A DNA stretch of 64,000 bases from an uncultured Bacteroidales bacterium (GTDB lineage Bacteria > Bacteroidota > Bacteroidia > Bacteroidales > FEN-979): assembly GCA_903903985.1 (NCBI GenBank), contig CAIVAT010000116.1, positions 62,001 through 126,000 of the forward strand, given 5' to 3'. Numbering within the stretch: the first letter of the stretch is position 1; every line of letters starts with the position of its first letter. A model generated the notes under the pieces. It did no database searches. It worked only from the letters and a program-made list of their open reading frames with translations, and had not been told where the DNA came from. The translations under genes and the position numbers were made by a program. Positions 8,560 to 16,716 of the stretch are shown here, piece by piece.

Positions 8560-11418
8560 ATGAAACGGTTCCTCCTTGCTATTTCAATGCTCGCCAGCGG
8601 CCTTATTTCCGCAGTGAGCCAGGCCCAGGTAATCACCACTACCCCGGTATTTCCGATCGACAGCGACTCAGTTACGGTGATCTTTGATGCAGCCCAGGGC
8701 AGCGCCGGCCTGTTGAATGTGGCTCCCCCCATTTACGCCCACACCGGGGTAATCACCAACCTGAGCACCTCCGGTTCCGACTGGAAATATGTGGTTGCCG
8801 CATGGACTGAAAATATTCCAAAGGCACTGTTGACACCTCTTGGGAACAACAAGTACAAACTCACGATCAAACCCTCGATCCGCGAATACTATGGTGTTCC
8901 TCCCACTGAACAAATTCTTAAAATGGCCTTTGTTTTCCGCAATTCGGATGGTTCTAAAACCGGTAAGAATGCCGATGGAAGCGATATTTTTGCTGATGTT
9001 TATCAAAGTTCCATTTCCGTGAACATTACGCTTCCGACCAATAAAACACTGTTCCTCAAGCAAAATACCCCGATCCCCATTTCGGCAATCAGCCCCACCG
9101 CCGAATCAATGAAGTTGTTTGTCAATGGTACCCTCATCAAAACCGCCGCCGGAAATAAGATCACGGATACCATCCTTGCCGATAATTTCGGAATGAACTG
9201 GATGAAACACTGGGTAAGGATCGAAGCCCGGAATACCCTGGGATCTGCGGCCGATTCATTCTCCTATACGGTCATTCCTCCCGCGCATGTCGCCGAGCTT
9301 CCGGGAGGAATGATTGATGGCATTAATTACCTCAGTTCAACCTCGGTGCTTTTATGCCTTTTTGCCCCAAACAAGGACAATGTTTTTGCGATCGGCGACT
9401 TCAATAACTGGCAAATTGATTCCTCCCTCTACATGAACGTCACCCCCGATGGCAGGCGTTTCTGGCTGAACATCAACAATCTTGTACCAAAACAGGAGTA
9501 TATCTTCCAGTACCTGGTCGATGGATTCCTGCGCATTGGCGATCCTTATGCCGACAAGGTCAGCGATCCCGATGATCAATACATTTCTCCAGCCACCTAT
9601 CCAAACCTCAAACCGTACCCATCGGGAAAAACAACAGGCGTTGCCACCTTCCTTCAACCGGGCCAGGATCCCTACCAATGGAACGAAATGCTGTTTACGC
9701 CGCCTGCAGTCACCGACATGGTGGTGTATGAACTGCTCATCCGCGATTTTACCGTTGCCCATGACTATCCGTCGCTGATCGACACCCTCGGTTACCTGAA
9801 AAACCTGGGCGTCAATGTCATTGAACTCATGCCCGTCATGGAATTTGAGGGGAACATCAGCTGGGGATACAACGTTGATTTTTCATTTGCCCCGGATAAA
9901 TATTATGGCACCAAAAACGGGTTGAAACAATTTGTGGAAGCGGCCCATGCCAGGGGAATCGCCGTGGTTCTCGACATTGTATGCAACCAGCATTTCGGCA
10001 ACTCCCCGCTCGTAAGGCTTTACTGGGATTACAATTTGCAACGGCCTGCCGCCGACAATCCCTGGTTCAACCCGGTCGCAACCCACCCTTACAGCGTCGG
10101 GTACGATTTCAACCACGAAAGCCCGTCAACCAAAACGTATATGGAGCGGCTCATCAGCTACTGGCTTACGGAATATCACGTTGATGGCTACCGGTTCGAT
10201 TTGTCAAAAGGATTCACGCAGAAAAATTCCTATCCCGATAACGTTTCCCTCTGGGGACAATACGATGCAAGCCGTATTGCCATCCTGGAGAACTATGCAA
10301 CGGTGATCCATTCGGTCAAACCGAACGCATATGTCATCCTTGAACATTTTGCCGACAATTCTGAAGAGAAAGTGCTCGCCGCAAATAACATGCTGCTCTG
10401 GGGAAATTTGAACGGCAAATACATACAGGGCGCAGGAGGATGGAATTCTGGCACCAATTCCGATTATTCCTGGGGTTCATACCAGAACCGCTCATGGACC
10501 CAACCCAACCTGGTGACCTATATGGAAAGTCACGACGAAGAAAGGGTCATGTATAAAAACATCACATCGGGCAATGCCAGCAAACCTCCATACAATGTGA
10601 AAGATTCCACCACCGGGTTCAAGAGGATTGAACTGAATGCCAATTTCTTTTTCACCATCCCCGGGCCAAAAATGATCTGGCAGTTCGAAGAGCTCGGATA
10701 CGATTTTTCCATCAATTACCCTTCCGGAACTTCGGCATCGCGGCTTGACCCGAAACCCATTCGCTGGAATTACCTGAACGACTGGCGCAGGAGGTATGTA
10801 AAAAATGTTTTTGCCACCCTCGCCAACCTGAAAGTAACACAACCGGTTTTTTCCACAACAACTTATTCCATTGATGTAGTGGGCGCAATCAAGCGGATCT
10901 GGCTGCAACATTCCACCATGGATGCAACCGTATTGGGGAACTTCGATGTAATTGACAGGAGTGTAACCCCGAATTTCACCAAAACCGGAGCATGGTACGA
11001 ATTTTATTCCGGCGATACGCTGAATGTGACGAATGTGGCTGCCGCTCTTGCCTTCAAACCCGGAGAATACCGGCTGTATACCACAGTTAAAATTCCCAAG
11101 CCACAGTTCACAGGGATTGACGAGAACACGCTGATTGACAATCTGAAGGAAAACCATGTGCTGGTCTATCCGAATCCTTCAAACCGACTGTTCAATCTCG
11201 TTTTTAATTTACCCCAACCATCATCCGTGGTGATAAGTGTTTATAACATCTATGGCAGCCTCGTGAAGCAATTCACCCCGGGCCATTTCATCCAGGGAAC
11301 GAATACGTATATCCTGGATCTCGGTCCGGTGAAAGAGGCTAAAAATCTCACCGGGATCTATTTTTACAAGCTTGATGCAGGTAGCTTTCATGCCAACGGA
11401 AAACTCGTTGTAGAATAA
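8560..11418 (+). CDS. T9SS-exported GH13 amylase with N-terminal beta domains
   Basis: A 952-residue cell-surface or released alpha-glucan-active enzyme. The order is: signal peptide 1-22, N-terminal beta-sandwich domains, a CBM48-like glycogen-branching/pullulanase N domain (VFAIGDFNNWQ...YIFQYLVDG), then the GH13 barrel from VYELLIRDF. Catalytic residues are D547 (VDGYRFDLSKG), E595 (VILEHFAD) and D659 (ESHDEER). The last ~85 residues are a T9SS sorting domain (VYPNPSNRLFNLVF ... GIYFYKL ... GKLVVE). Such domains direct export through the outer membrane and attachment to the surface. The CBM48-GH13 order resembles pullulanase or branching-type enzymes; linkage specificity is unproven. Confidence 0.9.
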   Translation: MKRFLLAISMLASGLISAVSQAQVITTTPVFPIDSDSVTVIFDAAQGSAGLLNVAPPIYAHTGVITNLSTSGSDWKYVVAAWTENIPKALLTPLGNNKYKLTIKPSIREYYGVPPTEQILKMAFVFRNSDGSKTGKNADGSDIFADVYQSSISVNITLPTNKTLFLKQNTPIPISAISPTAESMKLFVNGTLIKTAAGNKITDTILADNFGMNWMKHWVRIEARNTLGSAADSFSYTVIPPAHVAELPGGMIDGINYLSSTSVLLCLFAPNKDNVFAIGDFNNWQIDSSLYMNVTPDGRRFWLNINNLVPKQEYIFQYLVDGFLRIGDPYADKVSDPDDQYISPATYPNLKPYPSGKTTGVATFLQPGQDPYQWNEMLFTPPAVTDMVVYELLIRDFTVAHDYPSLIDTLGYLKNLGVNVIELMPVMEFEGNISWGYNVDFSFAPDKYYGTKNGLKQFVEAAHARGIAVVLDIVCNQHFGNSPLVRLYWDYNLQRPAADNPWFNPVATHPYSVGYDFNHESPSTKTYMERLISYWLTEYHVDGYRFDLSKGFTQKNSYPDNVSLWGQYDASRIAILENYATVIHSVKPNAYVILEHFADNSEEKVLAANNMLLWGNLNGKYIQGAGGWNSGTNSDYSWGSYQNRSWTQPNLVTYMESHDEERVMYKNITSGNASKPPYNVKDSTTGFKRIELNANFFFTIPGPKMIWQFEELGYDFSINYPSGTSASRLDPKPIRWNYLNDWRRRYVKNVFATLANLKVTQPVFSTTTYSIDVVGAIKRIWLQHSTMDATVLGNFDVIDRSVTPNFTKTGAWYEFYSGDTLNVTNVAAALAFKPGEYRLYTTVKIPKPQFTGIDENTLIDNLKENHVLVYPNPSNRLFNLVFNLPQPSSVVISVYNIYGSLVKQFTPGHFIQGTNTYILDLGPVKEAKNLTGIYFYKLDAGSFHANGKLVVE

Positions 11419-11488
11419 TTTGTTTCCCTGGCTGTCAATGGTCAGATACCGTACCAGGAAAATTTTATAAAAACAGCAACAGGAAAAG

Positions 11489-12730
11489 ATGACAACCCGA
11501 ATTTCACTCCTGAGTTTCATCGCTTTCCTGTTGTGTATGAAAGTATATAGCCAGGAGTGCTCACTGGACAAATACCTGAACCAGGGGATATCAAGCAATC
11601 CTGTATTAAAAGATCTCTCGAACCAGATCCTGTCAACCCGCTACGACAGCCTGATCGCTCGGGCAGCGATCCTGCCGCAGGTAAATTTTAACGGTTACCT
11701 GATGTATGCACCCACGATAAACGGATGGGGATACAGCGAAGTGATCACCAACGGCCAGAACCTGTCGGGGACGATCAACATCAGCCAGCAGATCTTTAAT
11801 AAAAAAACCAGGGAAGCGACCATTCAAAAATATGGACTGGAGTCGGGCGACCTGGCCAACACACGGAATATCAGCATCAATGAATTGAAAAAAGCGATCA
11901 CTGCACAATACCTTGCGGCTTTCGCTGCTCTGGAAGAGAGAAAGTTTCAGCAGGAGGTGCTTGCCAGCCTTGCGAATGAAGCAAAGGTTGTCAAAATCTG
12001 GACTGAAAAAGGAATCTACAGGCAAACCGATTATCTTTCATTGCAAATCGAAATACGGAACCTGGAGCAAAACATCCGTGACCTCGATCTCCAATACCGG
12101 AAAGAATTCTGGAACCTCACCCTGATTTGCGGCATCGATGATACCACTTCATGCGATCTTCAGTTACCGGTAATCATGGATACGGTGGCGCGAAAAATAG
12201 AGAACTCCTTGCTTTTCAGGCATTTCCTCCTCGACAGTCTCTTGATAAAAAACGAGAAACTGCAGTACGACAACAAATACAAGCCTGCTTTAAGCTGGTT
12301 TGCCGATGGAGGGATCGTCAACAATGAACCTCGACTCATCTATCAAAACATAGGGGTCAGCGGTGGTTTGAGCATGACACTCCCCCTATTCGACGGAAAT
12401 CAGCGGAAGATCAACTACGACAAGATCCGGATGCGGGAGGAAACAAGGATAAGTTACCAGGAGAATTTCCGTTTCCGGTACCACGCTCAGCTGAGACAGT
12501 TGCAGCATGAACTCGAAACAACGCGTTCGTTCATGAAGGAAAACGAAAAGCAGGTTTCACTGGTTCAGGAACTGGTGGATGCCGATAAAGCCTTGTTAAA
12601 CATCGGGGCCCTGCCGATATCAGATTATATCCTTGCCTTAAAAAACCTGATGATGGTCAAACATAACGGACTGCAAAACCAGATCAGGGTACAATATATT
12701 TTAAACGAGATCAACTTCTGGAAACAATGA
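11489..12730 (+). CDS. TolC-family outer-membrane efflux protein
   Basis: Outer-membrane channel of a tripartite RND pump, 413 residues. It has a signal peptide (SLLSFIAFLLCMKVYSQ), then the long alpha-helical periplasmic repeats and beta segments of TolC-like factors. Visible signs are the QISQQIFNK-like first repeat and, in the second half, GLSMTLPLFDGNQRKINYDKIR, the usual xPLFDxGxR turn. No lipobox is seen. The stop overlaps the adaptor ATG by four bases (ATGA), so the three genes form a coupled operon in the order outer-membrane factor, adaptor, pump. Confidence 0.85.
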   Translation: MTTRISLLSFIAFLLCMKVYSQECSLDKYLNQGISSNPVLKDLSNQILSTRYDSLIARAAILPQVNFNGYLMYAPTINGWGYSEVITNGQNLSGTINISQQIFNKKTREATIQKYGLESGDLANTRNISINELKKAITAQYLAAFAALEERKFQQEVLASLANEAKVVKIWTEKGIYRQTDYLSLQIEIRNLEQNIRDLDLQYRKEFWNLTLICGIDDTTSCDLQLPVIMDTVARKIENSLLFRHFLLDSLLIKNEKLQYDNKYKPALSWFADGGIVNNEPRLIYQNIGVSGGLSMTLPLFDGNQRKINYDKIRMREETRISYQENFRFRYHAQLRQLQHELETTRSFMKENEKQVSLVQELVDADKALLNIGALPISDYILALKNLMMVKHNGLQNQIRVQYILNEINFWKQ

Positions 12731-13650
12731 CCGACAAAGTGTTCAACTTATTCCTGACCGGGTTCATTTGCCTGATAACCCTTTCATCCTGCAACGAGCG
12801 TGCGGGCCAGGATGAAAAGGCATTGAGAACAGTTGTCCCGGTGACTTTGACCTCCCCGCGAACAGGTGAAATGGCCGAATATACAGAACTGATGGCCACC
12901 TCGGCTTTCCTGGTGAAAGCCGCGGTAAAGTCACCTGTAACCGGGTATGTTGATCAGTGTTCCCTTTCACCGGGGGATAAAGTGCTTAAAAATCAAGTCG
13001 TGTTCCTTGTCCGTACGAAGGAATCTGCAGCTTTGCAACCGGATAGCGCAGGCGCTATGAATATCAGCGGTACCGTTGAAGTGAGGGCATCTCTTGATGG
13101 AGTTGTTTCTGTGATTGACCATCCTCAGGGGGATTTTGTCCAGGAAGGCGACGCATTGTGCACCCTGGTCCAGCCGGGAAGCCTTGTATTTCTGCTGGAG
13201 GTACCTTATGAAATGAAAAAATTGATCGGCACGGGTCAGGATTGTAAGCTGATTTTACCTGACAACACCGAGATACCAGCTTTCGTCAAATCCCTCCTTC
13301 CTTCCATGTCGGGGGCATCCCAAACTCAGCGCATGGTGCTGCAACCCCGTGCCGCAACCGGTATCCCCGAGAACCTCCTTGCCAGGGTAAAAATCGTTCG
13401 AAAGATAAAACAAAATGCTGTGATCTTCCCCAGGAGCTGCCTGCTCACAGATGAAATCATGGAAAAGTTCTGGGTAATGAAAATGATCAACGATACCATG
13501 GCAGTGAAAGTTCCCGTGGTAACAGGGATCACCGGTACAGACAGCATCGAGGTGGTTTCCCCCGTATTTACCACAACTGACCGGATCCTGACCAGCGGAA
13601 ATTACGGGTTGGGAGATACAGCCATCGTCAGCATTATCAGGCACGAATAA
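12727..13650 (+). CDS. RND efflux adaptor lipoprotein (HlyD/AcrA family)
   Basis: Periplasmic adaptor linking the pump at 13650 to the channel at 11489. At 307 residues it is short for the family. A lipoprotein signal ends at LSSC. The barrel-sandwich (lipoyl-like) halves are seen as KSPVTGYVDQCSLSPGDKVLKNQ and RASLDGVVSVIDHPQGDFVQEGD, with only a very short hairpin between them (no long coiled coil). A beta-barrel and a membrane-proximal domain follow. It overlaps both neighbours, by 4 nt upstream and 1 nt downstream (TAATG). Confidence 0.85.
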   Translation: MTDKVFNLFLTGFICLITLSSCNERAGQDEKALRTVVPVTLTSPRTGEMAEYTELMATSAFLVKAAVKSPVTGYVDQCSLSPGDKVLKNQVVFLVRTKESAALQPDSAGAMNISGTVEVRASLDGVVSVIDHPQGDFVQEGDALCTLVQPGSLVFLLEVPYEMKKLIGTGQDCKLILPDNTEIPAFVKSLLPSMSGASQTQRMVLQPRAATGIPENLLARVKIVRKIKQNAVIFPRSCLLTDEIMEKFWVMKMINDTMAVKVPVVTGITGTDSIEVVSPVFTTTDRILTSGNYGLGDTAIVSIIRHE

Positions 13651-16600
13651 TGGAACGATACACCAAACCAACGATTTTCGTTCTGCTGGTGATTCTTTTC
13701 CTTGGCGGATTCGCCTACCGGAAAATGGAAACCCTCCTGTTCCCGGATGTGGTATTCCCCAAGATACGGATCATTGCAGATAACGGGGAACAGCCCATCG
13801 ACAAGATGCTGATCACCGTGACCAGGCCGCTGGAAATTGCCATAAAACGTGTAAACGGCATCGAAACGGTGCGCAGTTCCACAAACCGCGGAAGCTGTAC
13901 CATCGAAGCGTTTTTCGAATGGAAAACTGACATAGATATTGCCAGGATGCAACTGGAGGCAAGGATCAATGAAATTAAAAACACCCTGCCCTCAACCACC
14001 AACCTGACCATCGAGGCCATGAGCCAGAATATTTACCCGGTGATCGGTTATACGCTTGAAAGCGATCAATACGGCCAGGTGGAGTTGCGCAATGCAGCCA
14101 TGTTCTTTGTACGGCCTCGTTTTTCAGAGGTTACCGGCATTTCCAATGTGGTGGTCAGGGGTGGCAAGACCAAGGAATTTGTGATCATCCCCGACCCTTT
14201 TAAGATGGCCCAGTTTGGTTTGACCCCACAAAATATCATTGATGTGCTCGGTGCAACAAATTTCATCGAATCCAGCGGGTTGCTCTCCGATTACCGCAGA
14301 TTGTACCTCACGGTGACCGACAGCCGCATCGGATCGTTGGAGGATCTGCGGAATGTTGTTATCCGGAACGATCGCAACCGCGTGATCCGGCTCTCAGATT
14401 TTGCACATATCGAATTCCGGGAACAGCAGGAGTTCATCCGTATCAATGCAAACGGGCATGAGGCAGTTATTCTCGACCTTGTAAAGCAAAAAGGGACAAA
14501 CCTCCTGGATTTTACGGAAAAGGTATTGGAAAAAGAGAAGGAGATCCGGGAACAACTGCCTCCCGGAATGATCCTGAAACCCTATTACAATCAATCAGTA
14601 TTTGTCAGCGATTCAATCAACAGTGTTCTGCGGGCCATATACGAAGGACTATTCCTGGCATTGCTGGTGGTGATCGTGTTCCTCCGCTCCTTCCGCGCAA
14701 GCCTGAACGTCATCATCATCATTCCGGTCACGCTGACCCTCACCCTGGCGGTGCTTTATCTCGCTGGAATTACGCTCAATATCATGTCGCTGGGTGCAAT
14801 TGCCGCTTCGATCGGCCTGATCATCGATGATGCCATTGTGGTGATCGAGCAAATCCACCGGGTTCATGAAGAGGACCCCGGAAAAGATGTGCGTACCGTT
14901 GTCAGGGATACCATCCGGATGCTCTTCCCTGCCATGGTTGGCTCGTCGCTGAGCACCATCGTCATCTTCATTCCATTTGTGTTGATGAGCGGGGTTGCCG
15001 GGAGTTTCTTCAGGGAGCTAACCACAACCATGGAAATCACCCTGGTATGCAGCTTTTTTGTTACATGGCTTGGCTTGCCGGCGCTTCACCTGGCTCTTGG
15101 TTACAAACACCGGAAACATGCTTCGGCACAGGGCGAAAAAAAGACCGGGAACCATTTATCCTGGCTGATCTGGTTCTTCAACAAACCAGCCTATGCGCTT
15201 GGTTTCATCGTACTGCTTGCCGGAAGCGCCCTGCTTCTCATCCCGCAATTGAATACCGGTTTCCTTCCGGTGCTGGATGAAGGCACCATAGTACTCGATT
15301 ACCTTACCCCGCCAGGCACGGCGCTCGACGCATCCGATGCCATGATGCGCAGGGTTGACACGGTTGTGCTTCATCACCCGGATGTGGCAACATACATGCG
15401 GCGGACAGGCACGAACATGAGTTCCAGCATCAGCATGGCAAGCGGGGTCATCCCTCCCAATGAAGGAGACTATCTTATTCAGCTCAAACCAGGAATTAAC
15501 CGTTCGACTGAAGAGGTGATCACCGAATTGAGGGAGAAAATTTCCGCCCGGGAACCCGCGTTGACCATCGAATTCGGGCAGCGTATTGCCGATCTGCTCG
15601 GAGACCTGATCGGCCGGCCTGAACCGGTTGAAATAAAAATTTTCGGAAACGATAAAGCGGTACTGGAGACCCTGGCAATCCGGGCACAGGGCCTGCTTGA
15701 GAACGTCAAAGGCATTGCAGACCTTAAGAATGGCATTGTGAACGAAGGGCCGGCAATCTCCATCATTCCCGACGAAGCCAAACTTGCCCAGTTCCATCTG
15801 AGTGCGAATGACCTGCAGATCCAGCTGAAATCATATAATGAAGGCGTGAAGGTCGGAGAAGTACAGTCGGGCGAACAGATGTTACGGATCCTCCTGCGTT
15901 TTAATGATTTTAAAGAGAATTCACTGGAGAAGATCCTGGGTCAGCCGATCTTTGCCCCGGATGGCGCCTTCCGCCCGCTGAAGGATTTCGCAAGGGTTGA
16001 ACTTTCAAAAGGAACGCCGGATATCACGCGGGAGGATCTCAAATCGAACATCGTGGTCACCGCAAGGCTTGAAAACCGTGACCTGGGCAGTGCGGTCAAA
16101 GACATTAAAAACACCCTTGAACAGCATCTGATGCTGCCTTCAGGGTATTACCTTGTATATGGCGGCACCTGGGCCCAGCAGCAATCTTCATTCAGCGAGT
16201 TGCTGCTGATCCTGCTGGCTGCAACCATACTGGTATTTTCAGTTCTGCTCTTTCTTTTCCGCGATTTCCGCATCTCATTGCTGGTCATCTTTGTATCTGT
16301 GCTCGGCACATCCGGCTGTATCTGGGCCTTGTATATTACCGGGATCCAGCTCAATGTGGGCAGTTATACCGGGATCATCATGATTGTCGGCATCATTGCC
16401 GAAAATGCAATTTTTACGGTTAACCAGTTTTGGGTGAACATGAAATCATCGAATGGCGATGTAGATGCATCCATTCAATATGCCATTTCCCTGCGCATCC
16501 GTCCCAAACTGATGACTGCCATTGGTGCAATCCTGGCGCTGACACCGCTGGCGCTGGGAATGGGCGTGGGTGCCCAGATGCAGCAGCCTCTTGCAATCGC

Positions 16601-16688
16601 GGTGATTGGTGGGTTCGTGATGGCCATGCCGATATTGCTTTTTGTATTTCCTTCGTTGCTGAGATGGATTTTCATCGCCAAGACTTAG
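13650..16688 (+). CDS. RND efflux pump, AcrB/CusA superfamily, with atypical TM10
   Basis: Inner-membrane proton-driven exporter, 1012 residues, with the usual two halves of six membrane helices and two large periplasmic loops. TM4 carries the proton-relay pair D393-D394 (GLIIDDAIVVIEQ), as in HAE-type drug pumps. In TM10 the lysine normally found in AcrB-type pumps is replaced by E918 (VGIIAENAIFTVNQF), a feature closer to CusA-type metal pumps. The substrate therefore cannot be named. It is the third gene of the operon and starts within the adaptor's stop. The next gene is convergent, 28 nt away. Confidence 0.85.
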   Translation: MERYTKPTIFVLLVILFLGGFAYRKMETLLFPDVVFPKIRIIADNGEQPIDKMLITVTRPLEIAIKRVNGIETVRSSTNRGSCTIEAFFEWKTDIDIARMQLEARINEIKNTLPSTTNLTIEAMSQNIYPVIGYTLESDQYGQVELRNAAMFFVRPRFSEVTGISNVVVRGGKTKEFVIIPDPFKMAQFGLTPQNIIDVLGATNFIESSGLLSDYRRLYLTVTDSRIGSLEDLRNVVIRNDRNRVIRLSDFAHIEFREQQEFIRINANGHEAVILDLVKQKGTNLLDFTEKVLEKEKEIREQLPPGMILKPYYNQSVFVSDSINSVLRAIYEGLFLALLVVIVFLRSFRASLNVIIIIPVTLTLTLAVLYLAGITLNIMSLGAIAASIGLIIDDAIVVIEQIHRVHEEDPGKDVRTVVRDTIRMLFPAMVGSSLSTIVIFIPFVLMSGVAGSFFRELTTTMEITLVCSFFVTWLGLPALHLALGYKHRKHASAQGEKKTGNHLSWLIWFFNKPAYALGFIVLLAGSALLLIPQLNTGFLPVLDEGTIVLDYLTPPGTALDASDAMMRRVDTVVLHHPDVATYMRRTGTNMSSSISMASGVIPPNEGDYLIQLKPGINRSTEEVITELREKISAREPALTIEFGQRIADLLGDLIGRPEPVEIKIFGNDKAVLETLAIRAQGLLENVKGIADLKNGIVNEGPAISIIPDEAKLAQFHLSANDLQIQLKSYNEGVKVGEVQSGEQMLRILLRFNDFKENSLEKILGQPIFAPDGAFRPLKDFARVELSKGTPDITREDLKSNIVVTARLENRDLGSAVKDIKNTLEQHLMLPSGYYLVYGGTWAQQQSSFSELLLILLAATILVFSVLLFLFRDFRISLLVIFVSVLGTSGCIWALYITGIQLNVGSYTGIIMIVGIIAENAIFTVNQFWVNMKSSNGDVDASIQYAISLRIRPKLMTAIGAILALTPLALGMGVGAQMQQPLAIAVIGGFVMAMPILLFVFPSLLRWIFIAKT

Positions 16689-16716
16689 CATTTCTTTTAT
16701 TTATCCCTGGTAATCC

